Below, in pieces: positions 1 to 13,219 of a stretch of DNA of 64,000 nt (positions within the stretch are counted from its first letter, which is position 1; each line of letters starts with the position of its first letter). The notes beneath the pieces are model-generated. The model searched no databases and had not been told where the DNA came from. It saw only the letters and a list, made by a program, of their open reading frames with translations. Source of the stretch: Timema cristinae (taxonomy: Eukaryota > Arthropoda > Insecta > Phasmatodea > Timematidae); assembly GCA_039000515.1 (NCBI GenBank), contig JBCFYV010000100.1, positions 53,257,433 to 53,321,432 on the forward strand, given 5' to 3'. The translations under genes and the position numbers were made by a program.

Positions 1-134
1 AGGCCCACTTGTCTCCATTTTTTTTAAAAATCAAAGTCGGTTGGATCTAGTACCTCCAGTGAAATCATCGTCAGATTATTTAATGTGTTCTGCTTCATGC
101 GATTCCTTAAAAACAGGTTTGAATTTGTTTTAGA

Positions 135-352
135 GTCAAGTCCTGTTGAGGACGGGGAGATCGAGGTTCGAATCTCGGTCGGGTGAACTGGGGTGGTTTT
201 TCCTAAATGGTTTTCCACTCTCCCTTCACGCAAATGCGGGTTCACTTTTTCTAATTTGACCTTCCCAATTCCTAATCCATTAGCGTAATTAGTACTTGAA
301 GCATATAACACAAATGGGTAGTAAGACGCGGTGCTAAATAAAAAATAAATAC
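135..352 (+). mobile_element. tRNA-derived SINE, family B
   Basis: A B-box-like GAGGTTCGAATCTCGG is followed by the family B body (a CCACTCTCCCTTCACG-type segment) and the shared tail ending in GTAGTAAGACGCGGTG plus an A/T-rich run. The 5' head is poorly preserved. It matches copies at 3.7, 22.4, 25.4, 32.0, 33.4, 36.9, 37.4, 43.6 and 55.3-55.9 kb. Confidence 0.7.
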
Positions 353-424
353 ATAATAATAATTGTGTCTCTGTTTTTTTTCATAGATTCTAGTCTTAAA
401 ACTAAATTAACATTAGCAACTGAA

Positions 425-1400
425 CAATCAATAGGAAGATCTAACTATTCACCTGCAAGATACCACTGAAGACTTTTAAAAAGATTATCAGAGGTGTATT
501 TTAATTCCATAATGCATAGTTTTGTAGCTTCTAAGATTGGGTGTATTTCTGTTAGATTAACATCTTACCTTTGCCAAATTTTAAACAATTCAGACAAATG
601 AGGTAGCAAATCTGAAAGCAACATAATTGAAGCTACAAAATTATATTTTCCTCATATATTTGCTAAAGCTTTCAGCAGTGATGTCATTTCATTCAGTGAC
701 CTTTCTTTTAAGTGCACTCATGACATTCAATAAGGATTTTCTTAAAGATTCTACAGCGAAGTCAACAAACAGCCACCTAATGTGTCACCAGCCATTTTAA
801 GTTTAATCTGAGAGGACTGTTCAGTATTTTTTTGGATTTCATTTAAACCAGCCATCCTAACAGAATAAAAATAATTGTTTTAAGATATAATTAAATTTCA
901 TTAAATATGGTAGGCCTAATTCAGCAGCTTGAGCGCTATCAAGAGCCAAACGGTGGTTTATTCAATGGCGGCTAACCATGAGTCCATCTGTCTCATCTAT
1001 TAGTAGTTTCGCTACTCCTTTATGCATATCGATCATGACGGCTGCTCCGTCAGTTTCTAGGCCCGCCAAGATTTCAATCCTACATTGCCATTTGTTTCAA
1101 TAATTTTGTTAGTTATAGCTACAGCTTTGCCATCATTGATATTACAAGTTGTTATAAAACTAACAATAATCTTGTTTTTAATTTGACAAACATATGTAAT
1201 GTAGCCTAGATGCTATAAGCTGTTCCAAAACTGAAAATGTCTGTCGTTTCATCACACAAAACATTGAAATAATCTACTGAATGAAGATTTGTTAATATTT
1301 CACATGTAATTTCTGAAGCTCAAATGTCAAGTAATTCTTGCATTATGCTTTACAAAGTTGTTTTTTAAGCTATATTCACAGTTTCTTACCTAATCCTTAA
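425..1400 (-). pseudogene. degenerate hAT-type (DUF4371-like) transposase
   Basis: The reverse strand of about 1090-900 reads GLETDGAAVMIDMHKGVAK, then a stop, then NHRLALDSAQAAELGLPYL. This is the TDGA...H.LAL...QA pattern of the DUF4371/hAT transposase-derived proteins (ZNF862- and ZMYM-like). Upstream on the same strand a FNVLCDETTDI segment matches the DETTD motif of that domain. Downstream, at about 780-680, a TRW/FVDFAVESLRKSLLNV-like stretch follows. The frame changes and stop codons fall between these blocks, so the copy is dead. The zinc finger and the C-terminal dimerisation region are not recognisable. The family assignment rests on these motifs only; no terminal inverted repeats were found. 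Confidence 0.7.
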
Positions 1401-1984
1401 AGGAATGGCGTGATTAGGTATTTATGTATCACAGATATCATAATCGGCTACATATCATCACATATTGACAATAAGTGATATAGGATTTCTAATGGCTCTA
1501 GAAAAACAAAAAAAACTATTGGTTTTCAAGCTTCGTGACCATTGAGACTTTTGGTCATTGACTAAATAACTGATACATGGGTAGGATTTTAATTTTAGCT
1601 GATTTAACCGAGGGCCATTTCACATAAGGTTTGTGTGGGGCTTTTTCCAATGTTAAAAAGTTTGTATTGTAAAATCTATAAATATTTAAAAGAATATCAC
1701 AAAATGGTAATAAAAGTATTTTAATGCATAATAGCAGACATTTTTATTCTTACAACATACCCCATCAAAATACAAATCCTAACCTTCCAGGCATCATCAA
1801 CGTATTCTTCATGAAATTCCGGGATCCTGAAATATCTTGCAATAAAATACACTTTTTTTGTGTGTGTGTTTTAATTACCTAAAATTATTTAACAATATTA
1901 ATTTGGCTATCATTGGATATTTGCTTTTATTGTTGGGTGTATGAATTGTAGAAAATATTTTCTCATAACATGATGACTTGAGAA

Positions 1985-2285
1985 GATCAGGGGGACAGAC
2001 AGGGTGACAAATAAACAAGTCCTAAGAAGAGCGGTGAGATGAGAACCATTTGGATGTGATTCATTGGTAGAAAGCGAACTGGACCCGACACATCCTTAGG
2101 AAGAACTGCTTTCTGCACGACGTCATAGAAGGAAAGGTTGAGGGAAAGAGGAGCTTAGGAAGAAGGAGGATTCAAATATTGTATGACTTGAAGGAAAGAA
2201 GAAAATTCTGGGATCTGAAGGTGGAGGTCGAGAACAGGGCACATTGGAAGTCTAAGTTCAGAGAAAAGAAATAGACCTGTCATAA
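1985..2285 (+). mobile_element. LINE fragment, end of RT ORF (group X)
   Basis: The plus strand encodes a degenerate C-terminal segment of a non-LTR reverse transcriptase: a WIGHILRKNCFLHDVIEGKV-like block, then EGKRSLGRRRIQ, then a Trp-rich end. The frame is broken. A second copy of the same element lies on the minus strand at 32.65-32.95 kb. Confidence 0.65.
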
Positions 2286-2561
2286 GACAGAACACCCAAT
2301 ACTAATAATATGACATAAAAGTGTGGTTTATTTTTTTAATAACTCCACTCTTTGTGTACCTTATATTCTCCTTTAAACATTCAACATGTATTCAGTTATC
2401 TCACAAGCTATAGCTGTTTATTAGGAATAGATATATCAATAAGTTACACGTACCTTTTATGAAGATAAATAGGCCTATGTTTTAATTATCTCCAAAGCAG
2501 GATAGTAAAGGTTAACAAAAAATATTTGAGCGATAACATTCAATTGATCTATTTTTTCTAG

Positions 2562-5500
2562 GGTGGATTCACCCAAAGGTTTTGTTGGTTTTACTCCAAA
2601 GGATATTTCATCGGCATCCTTGAAAATGAAACATGCCAGGAGACACAGATCTGCCACATCACATACGGTAAGTATGAAAGTTATAGACATTTGCCTGCGC
2701 AGAACGATAGGAAGGAATTCCATTGGAGTTAACAAAACAAGGTGAGTCAAGCTAATGGGGGTAGGTGACCTGACAGTCTAGGTGTCAGACTTCTGTGTTG
2801 GGGATTCCGGGGTTCAATCCTCGGTCTCGAGACAGATTTATCTGATTACCAAACCCTTCCTTCACCTCTGACAAGACGTGTATTAATCACAACTTGTGAA
2901 TGTGGGGAATGCCAGGCCTCCACCGTGGTTCGAATTCCACGTTAAACTGTAGGTCCTCCATTTCATCTCACAATCACCCTATCATTACACATTAGAGTGT
3001 GTACAACCCAAACAGGTAGTAAGACGCAGTGATGATGATAATAATAATAGAATGAGATATAAAAATAACTTTTGGGTTCAACATAGCATTTTTAATTACT
3101 ACATTTTGCCCTTTTTTATAAAAAATATTTCCTGCACAAAGCTCAAGAGCATAGATCAATTATGTTAAATAGTGTAAATTTGACATTAATTACTATTACT
3201 CTTAGACATAAGTGAACTGGTAGGAAGTGGTGGTATGATTGGTAGATACACATGAACAAGTGATATTAAAAACAAAAACATAACATTTTATCCCTGTTTC
3301 ACTTATGAAGTAAGTCTATATTGTGTAGGCCTGTATGGCTTTCAAATTGGGTTTTTAAATGTGTACCTTTGACATTCTAATGAGATCTGCCACTAAAACC
3401 CACTCCGTGCTTCAAAGTAAGCTAATTAAATTAACCTAAGTCAATTATCGTTTAAAACTTGAGAACAAATTTTGCCAGACAGTAAACAAATGAAGGTAAA
3501 ATATAGCCTAAAGAAACTTCCATAAAAATTGTATTTTTATAACTATTTAAATAATTAGTTTTTATTTTATTTATCTGGTTATCAGACTACTTATTAAATA
3601 CCAAACATATTAAATAAAAATTAAGGACTTTTCCAATTTAGCTAAATTATTTTTTAAACATTTTTCATATCATAATATATTTCAAGTCCTCTGGAATTAT
3701 CTAACTTATTTATATAAATATGTGAGAGCAATTTCATCACACTTCGGTAGTCTAATGGTTCAAGGTGTCACTCTCACAATAAACTGCACCGACGATTCCT
3801 GAGAGATTGGCGCTCAAATCCCGGCTGGGTGTACTATGGGTGGCTTATAATACATATTCTCCACTCACCTCACGCAAGTGCATTTCCTATAAAATTCAAC
3901 CTTCCTAATCCCTAATATATTAGAGTAATTAGTTCAAATGTGTGTGGCCCGAACGGCTAGTAGAATGCAGTGACAAAAAAAAAAAAGATTTGACAGTGGA
4001 GTCATTTGACCTTTTAATAAAATTAATCATAATTTTTACCAATTGATCACATGAAGATTGATGGATACAGGTTACAGAGAGATAATGTGGGTAGTAGGAA
4101 AACTTTAAGAGAGATGGTAACTGATAGCTTCAAATGTTACTAAAACTGATTTTATATATTCATACGTCAGGACATGTGATCTTCCCAAAAGTCATCTTAG
4201 ATGAACATTCAACCAAAGTGTTGTCCAAAGTTTCAACATTGTGTGGTAATTATTTGGTCTTTACATTCGGTTTCTGTGTAACATTTATTTTAAGAAAACA
4301 TTCTAAATTATGAAATTATAAAATCAACACACATTTTAAAGTAAAATATGCATTTCTTTCAGGATCCTATAATTGAGGTTGGGTTACGAGAACTTTCCGA
4401 AGAACGACTCCAACCTATTAGGGATCCACAGAAGAAAGTTCACTTTACCGTTCCTCCGCCTCAGAGGGGACAACCGTGGAGGTACGAAGGGAGATCTGTT
4501 CCAAATGAATTTATTAGAGCACAGTACAACCAAGTTTGCGATGAAGAGGTAGATGACCCAGATAACACTGAGGACTGCCTGGTCATGGACATCGAGCTGG
4601 ACGATGAACAACAAGCTACCCTGGACGAACTATCTCGTATCCGTCCAGATACACCTACAAACACAGACAACTCGCCAAGCGATGACGAAATGTTGTCTTC
4701 GCTGCGTGTACCTAACAAGATTTCGCTGGATTTACCAAATGATGACAGAGAATTTTTTGATGACGAGACCACACAACGTACGTTGATGTCCTATTTTCAG
4801 TCAGACGACCAAGGAACAGATGAAGCTCAATACGGAGAACTAAAAAGTTAGTTGTTTTTGTTCTAATGTAAAATTGTTACTAGACATAGAAAATAAACAA
4901 AATATTCAAATGTTTATTACAATTTATACTCTTCTCTGTCATCAATAGGTGGTGGATTTTTACTTTAAATAGCCTAATATAAAAAAATAAATGTGAAAAA
5001 AATTACAAAAGTATTTAGCCCAAATATGAAAACTAATTAAAATACTTATATAAAATAATTGTTTAAAATAGGGATGTCAAACTCGATTTCTTGATAGCTC
5101 AATGTCTTCATTTCTTATCAGTATTGAGAACCAATCTTTAATCTCACAATTTTTTATAATTTGATTAAAAAAAGCTCTCAAATAACTAGTTATTAAAAGG
5201 AACCATCAATTTTCAGAATTGAATTGTGACTAAAATGATTTTTTTCCTGTTGAAGGGTTTAAATGTCAAACTAAGTGCCAAAAATAAAATTTTACTTGAA
5301 AGACAAAAAATGTTACTCGGATTAAGAATTTTAAATATTTTTGTCTAGAAAAAAAACACTATTGTTATCTACACTATATCATAGAAATTAATGCTTAGCT
5401 CAAAATAATTATTGGATCATAATTAAAAATGTAAAATATAATAGCTGAGTCAAGATCATTCTAAGTGCATTATGGGTTATGGTTGGAACAGCTTGCAGAC

Positions 5501-8232
5501 AGAGTCATATACAATACAACTAGCACACTCTATTAGCACTTGGAACAAACGATTGGCTCATTGAACATGACTCCATCAAAAAACACATTTTAAAAAATGT
5601 CACCCAGAACATTTGACATTTCTGCCCTTCATGTATTTTCAAATGCAACAATACAGTATAGTATGCATAACATTATCTAATTATGGGGTCAGATTCATGG
5701 GAAAATATTGCAATTATAAATGTTAAGAAATTATAACCGTTGAAATTAAGAAAAACAGTAATTGTAACATTCATTTGAATCAAATAGGCTACATGAAATA
5801 TTTTCAAATCCTAATGGAAGTTAACTTTTTTTTAATACTTGAAAAAGTAAACTTTATGCACTAAAATCACTTAGAAAATGTTTTATTGTACAATTGTTTG
5901 TAATATTTCATTCTAATCTGATAAATCATGAACAAAATGAAATCAGACAACTTCAGATTTTTTTCCATATGAATATTAATTTATGATCTACATAACAGTT
6001 CAGAATGCGACTAAGCGAACTGAATTAATCATCTTTCAAGCTGTCAATAAATGTATTGGCGGAGCTTCATAATTGTCAAAGCCAGAATATTTTTTGGAAG
6101 CCAAGTCAAAGCTCAGAAGCTTGCACACAACTAGCTGTTTTATATATTGTGTGCACACAACTAGCTGTTCTGTATATTGTGTGCAACAACTAGCTGTTTT
6201 TATATTGTGTGCACACAACTAGCTGTTTTATATATTGTGTGCACACAACTACCTGTTTTATATATTGTGTGCACACAACTAGCTGTTTTATATATTGTGT
6301 GCACACAACTAGCTGTTTTATATATTGTGTGCGCACAACTAGCGGTTTTATATATTGTGTGTGCACAACTAGCTGTTTTATATATTGTGTGCACACAACT
6401 AGCTGTTTTATATATTGTGTGCACACAACTAGCTGTTTTATATATTGTGTGCACACAACTAGCTGTTTTGTATATTGTGTGCACACAACTAGCTGTTTTA
6501 TATATTGTGTGCACACAACTAGCTGTTTTATATATTGTGTGCACACAACTAGCTGTTTTATATATTGTGTGCACACAACTAGCTGTTTTATATATTGTGT
6601 ACGCACAACTAGCGGTTTTATATATTGTGTGTGCACAACTAGCGGTTTTATATATTGTGTGCGCACAACTAGCTGTTTTATATATTGTGTGCACACAACT
6701 AGCTGTTTTGTATATTGTGTGCACACAACTAGCTGTTTTGTATATTGTGTGCACACAACTAGCTGTTTTGTATATTGTGTGCACACAACTAGCTGTTTTG
6801 TATATTGTGTGCACACTATATTCCGTTCACGATAGGTTTTTACCTGGATGACAGTTCGAAAATCATTTTCTAGGTTTTGGGTTGCCAACAGTTGTAAAAG
6901 ATCACTGTTTTGTTATAAATGTAAAGATCATTAATTACCTGTAATATATTACATTTAAAATAATGTAAACTTATGTTTTCTCATACTATTTCATTTTTTT
7001 AAATAATTTCTTTTCATCCAATTCGAAACAATATTTTAAACATAATTAAAAGTACTTACTTTTCGTTTTGGAACGTTACTGATTTTGTGTAATATAGTGC
7101 ACACATAAATATATTTTATTACAGGCATCGTATTTACTTGGAAAAGAGAAAATTGTTGTCATTTTTTTACATACAATAAATGATTTTATGATTATTTTAT
7201 CGTATTTTGAAATATTGAACTGAATAAAATATTTTCATCAACTGCGTGTGTGCATCATTGTAAAAAACTTGTTTACCGTTATCTTCAATCATATAGTTTA
7301 AATTCGTCAGTAGCCATTTTAAAGATATGTTTGTTAGAAGTTTTTGTGAAATTGGTGTTAATATTTTTTTAAGGGGAATAAAACTATAAATAAACTTTGT
7401 GTCCGACCTCAAATAAATATATAAATAATATTGGCCTAAATAATGGTGGTTAACTATCACATTAATATATTACCATCTGTTTTCATTACAGTCATCCAAA
7501 GTGATAGATGTCAGCTGTTGGCGTAGTGATATATATTAGGGATTACTTCTAGTAACATTTTGAGCTGTCATCCAGGTAAACTTAGCTCGTGAATGACTTA
7601 TACCCTTATTTGTGTACTTGGTTGTAGATATTCCTGTCGGGTGCACGTGGAAGAATCGCAGATTGATGGCACAGAGCAATGTCCACAAACATCAAAAAGC
7701 CCGGATCCATGGTGGCCCTAAAGGGGTCTACTCTATGGTAATGTCGTCCCCAAATTTGTTTGAAGACTTTGGCAACGAGGTGTCGTTTTTTGGAGAAGGC
7801 GGAAGGGATTCGAAAACTTTAAAATTGATTGTAAGTTTTATTTTATATCAAAACTGGTTTATTGTTTATTTGAGATGTTTATTAATCCTTCACTTTCTGA
7901 ACCAACTGATATCAGTACACGACTTATGAAACTAACTTAAATATGCAACAGACACAACACTTTGAAAGTGGGAACCAACATTTCACCATTGATAATTTTT
8001 TTAGGCTTTGCCGGGAACTGAACGCGGTACCTTTGTCTAAGTAGTCAGATACAGTACCAACTTAGCTAAGCTGTCCGAACTTTATCGTGAAACTCTTTTA
8101 ATATTTTATATTATACGTGTTCTATGTTAGGCCCGATTGTTCTAAAACATTGTTTTCCTTTTGGAATGTGTTGGCTTAACCAAAACTATACCACACACAG
8201 GTAACTTGAGTTGGGAAATAATGATGATGATG

Positions 8233-8292
<60 letters not shown>

Positions 8293-11200
8293 TTACCAAA
8301 GAACCCCTTCGGGCACTTATTAAAATTATAACTAAACAAATACTTGCTGTTTTGTAAGGTGTAAATTGTTCCAAATTTTGATCAAGTTTTAATGATGAGT
8401 TAAACAAAGACCGTGATAGAGGGAAAGAAAGGCTTATAAAATTTTGTGATATTAAGTCAAAATTTATATTAAATTGGTTTATTGGAACTACCATCATCGA
8501 CTGTTACCAGCCTGTGACCGTGTCAATTTAGTAAAAATTCCTCAATATTCCTCTAACCTTTCACCATTCTTCCTCGTTTAATTGCTTCCATTCTTCATCT
8601 CTAACTTGCACACTTTTTGTCATCTGCTCCTCCCATCTCTTTCTTGGCCTCTCTTGTGGTCTTATACTTGGTCTACATAATTCTCTTCAAGGTATTATGT
8701 GCCTTTTCTATCCTCATTACATGTCCATACCATCTCAGTCTTGCTTCCTCTACTATCTCATGTACTTCAACATCCTCATTACATGTCCATACCATCTCAA
8801 CCTTGCTTCCTCTACTATCTCATGTACTTCAACATCCTCATTACATGTCCATACCATCTCAGTCTTGCTTCCTCTACTATCTCATGTACTCCAACATCCT
8901 CATTACATGTCCATAACATCTCACCCTTGCTTCATCTACTATCTCATGTACTCCAACATCCTCATTACATGACCATACCATCTCAGTCTTGCTTCCTCTA
9001 ATATCTCATGTACTCCAACATCCTCATTACATGACCATACCATCTCAGTCTTGTTTCCTCTACTATCTCATGTACTCCAACATCCTCATTACATGACCAT
9101 ACCATCTCAGTCTTGTTTCCTCTAATATCTCATGCACTCCAACATCCTCATTACATGTCCATACCATTTCAGTCTTGCTTCTTCTACTATCTCATGTACT
9201 CCAACATCCGCATTACATGTCCATACCATCTCAACCTTGCTTCCTCTACTATCTCATGTACTTCAACATCCTCATTACATGTCCATACCATCTCAGTCTT
9301 CCTTCCTCTACTATCTCATGCACTCCAACATCCTCATTACATGTCCATACCATCTCAGTCTTACTTCCTCTACTATCTCGTGTACGCTAACATTCTCATT
9401 ACATGTCCATACCATCTCAGTCTTACTTCCTCTACTATCTCGTGCACTCCATCATCCTCATTACATGTCCATACCATCTCAGTCTTACTTCCTCTACTAT
9501 CTCATGCACTCCAACATCCTCATTACATGTCCATATCATCTCAGTCTTACTTCCTCTACTATCTCGTGTACGCTAACATTCTCATTACATGTCCATACCA
9601 TCTCAGTCTTACTTCCTCTACTATCTCATGCACTCCAACATCCTCATTACATGTCCATACCATCTCAGTCTTACTTCCTCTACTATCTCATGTACGCTAA
9701 CATTCTCATTACATGTCCATACCATCTCAGTCTTGTTTCCTCTAATATCTCATGTACTCCAACATCCTCATTACATGACCATACTATTTCAGTCTTGCTT
9801 CTTCTACTATCTCATGTACTCCAACATCCTCATTACATGACCATACTATTTCAGTCTTGCTTCTTCTACTATCTCATGTACTCCAACATCCGCATTACAT
9901 GTCCATACCATCTCAACCTTGCTTCCTCTACTATCTCATGTACTTCAAAATCCTCATTACATGTCCATACCATCTCAGTCTTGCTTCCTCTACTATCTCA
10001 TGTACTCCAACATCCTCATTACATGTCCATAACATCTCACCCTTGCTTCATCTACTATCTCATGTACTCCAACATCCTCATTACATGTCCATACCATCTC
10101 AGTCTTCCTTCCTCTAATAGCTCGTGTACTCTTAACATCCGCATTACATGTCCATACCATCTCAGTCTTGCTTCCTCTACTATCTCATGTACTCCAACAT
10201 CCTCATTACATGTCCATACCATTTCAGTCTTGCTTCTTCTACTATCTCATGTACTCCAACATCCGCATTACATGTCCATACCATCTCAACCTTGCTTCCT
10301 CTACTATCTCATGTACTTCAACATCCTCATTACATGTCCATACCATCTCAGTCTTGCTTCCTCTACTATCTCATGTACTCCAACATCCTCATTACATGTC
10401 CATAACATCTCACCCTTGCTTCATCTACTATCTCATGTACTCCAACATCCTCATTACATGACCATACCATTTCAGTCTTGCTTCCTCTACTATCTCATGT
10501 ACTCCACACATCCTCATTACATGCCCATACCATTTCAGTCTTGCTTCCTCTACTATCTCATGTACTCCAACATCCGCATTACATGTCCATACCATCTCAA
10601 CCTTGCTTCCTCTACTATCTCATGTACTCCAACATCCTCATTACATGACCATACCATTTCAGTCTTGCTTCCTCTACTATCTCATGTACTCCAACATCCT
10701 CATTACATGCCCATACCATTTCAGTCTTGCTTCCTCTACTATCTCATGTACTCCAACATCCGCATTACATGTCCATACCATCTCAACCTTGCTTCCTCTA
10801 CTATCTCATGTACTCCAACATCCTCATTACATGCCCATACCATTTCAGTCTTGCTTCCTCTACTATCTCATGTACTCCAACATCCTCATTACATGCCCAT
10901 ACCATTTCAGTCTTGCTTCCTCTACTATCTCATGTACTCCAACATCCGCATTACATGTCCATACCATCTCAACCTTGCTTCCTCTACTATCTCATGTACT
11001 CCAACATCCTCATTACATGCCCATACCATTTCAGTCTTGCTTCCTCTACTATCTCATGTACTCCAACATCCTCATTACATGTCCATACCATCTCAGTCTT
11101 CCTTCCTCTAATATCTCGTGTACTCTTAACATCCTCATTACATGACCATACCATCTCAGTCTTGTTTCCTCTACTATTTCATACACCTTGTACCCCCATT

Positions 11201-13176
11201 CTTTCCCGGATAACTTCATTCCTAATCTTGCTTCTCCTCATGACAGCTAACATGTTCCTCACAAACTTCATTTCCATGGTTTCAACTTTCCTAGTCTCTT
11301 ACATTCAATGTCCATGTTTCTGCAGCATGTGTGACTGAGTATATTGTATTGTATTGTATTGTATTGTATGATTTCTACAGGCTGATCAAAAACTAGAAAA
11401 TGGAAATATGGCCTTAATGAACAGCTATTTAACCAAAACCCATCTACGGATGATTCGAGGGGCACAGCTTAAAAGCCAGGTATCCCCCAAAACGGGCTAC
11501 AGGTATGATGGTAATTAAACCTTAAACATTCATTTTCTTCATTTTAAGAGGTTTGCCTAAATTATTTATGTACCGATAAACACATAATGTGGACAGTAAT
11601 TTCTAGAGTATGGGCCCTATTATGAGCCATTTTTTTTAAAAAACGCGTTAGCATAGTTAAAATCCTAAAATATATTCCATATTTGAGAAAATATTAGTAT
11701 TGAGATTTTATTTAAAAATAATTGTTGAACTGGAATTTGGATAGTTCTAGTCTTACTTTTTTAATGGTTCAGCCTCAAAATTTATAAGGCAAACTTAACG
11801 ACCTGGCCCCAGACCATTAATTTAACACTTTACTGAATGTATGGATATTATAATGAAAGCATTTTAACAATAAATGCTAACATTTAATTTCTAATTTTCT
11901 CTTATGTGCATCATTTTTTTCTGAGATTCGAAAGTAAAATGGTTTGAATTCATAAAATAATTAATTCAACCCAAGTCTAGTTGTTAAGTTTACTCGGTTT
12001 TACTTGTGGTATTCTTTAAAAGTATTCAATCATGTGTAATATTGTAAAATATTGTGATGACACTCCACACATTATTTTCCAGGCCTGTATGAAGTAAGTA
12101 ACTATTCAGAGGTCATGCGGGATGGCTTCCGCATATATCGCTTTCAGTTGCTGAGGGCAGGCCATCAACCTCCCCCACCGTGGCCCTCGAAATCCGTCGA
12201 ATTCCCAACACCAATAGTAAGTAGATATGTACCAATATATTTATGATACATTTATTTTATTTCAGTTGACCTGGCGGTCTAGGGGTAAGGTGTCGGACTT
12301 CTGTGCTGGGGTCCGGGGTTCAATCCTCGGTCCCGGCACAAATTTATCTGATTACCAAACCCTTCCTTCACCTCTGACAAGACATCTTGTGAATGTGGGG
12401 AATGCCAGGCCTCCACCGTGGTTCGGATCCCACGTTAAACTGTAGGTCCTCCATTTCACCTCACAAACACCCTACCATTACACATTAGCGAAAGTGCGTG
12501 TAACCCGAATGGGTAGTAAAATGCGATGCTAATAGTAATAATAACTCCTGGTACGTTGAAAAGAAAAAGGAGCTTAAGTTGTCTAGGCCCACCATAATTT
12601 TTCAAAGGAGAGATTTTTATTATTAAAATGATGAGTATTAAGATTGTGTGTAAAAGTCCAATAGCTAAAATTCTAATAGACCTGTTATTTTTAAAATATG
12701 GTTGACCTTGGATTGATTTTTATTCCTTAAATTTGTTCTTGCTTCTTTTTTGTCTCCTCTCACCCCCAACTCCCACGGCACAGCTGCTACTAAGACTTCT
12801 CCGCATACTGGTTGATCTATATTGAAAAGGAAAAGTCAACTGATTTGAGATAAAATTATAAGAAATGTTGTGTTACTTTGATACTCTTTATAGAAGAATG
12901 AAAGCTATAATTAATTCAGTCTTGTTGTATAATCAAAAGTGGAATCGTTTAGTAAAATAAACTAATTTTATTGGCCATCTTTGATAACACATTTTACTAT
13001 ATTATTAGAGGTTTTTTTATAGGTATTGATAGTATATAAGGGTGTGCAAAGCTTCAAAAACTTCAACTTCTCTTTAAATATTCATTTGTTTTGACTTCAA
13101 TTCAAAAGTAAAATTCTGGATTCAACAACTATGAAACTTTGCCAAAAAAAATTTTTTAGTTATTATTATAATTATA

Positions 13177-13219
<43 letters not shown>

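Noticed and set aside
138..175. Free tRNA gene suggested by B-box sequences (also at other SINEs)
   Set aside because: None can be folded by eye into a complete cloverleaf; all are embedded in SINE copies with the family body and tail.
6122..6816. Possible CRISPR array or coding repeat (30-bp period; also 36-bp at 45.3 kb)
   Set aside because: Units are contiguous with no unique spacers, and the host is eukaryotic. The long open frames result from unit lengths divisible by three.
8617..11338. Long plus-strand open frames over the 62-bp satellite (one of about 660 codons)
   Set aside because: They are reading frames of an antisense LINE-derived satellite. The period is not divisible by three, so there is no stable protein repeat, and the array lies in an intron.
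7628..12216. Calling the SRA gene UHRF1
   Set aside because: No RING, PHD, tandem Tudor or ubiquitin-like segment is found. The SRA loop and NKR finger differ, and AT-hooks take the C-terminus.
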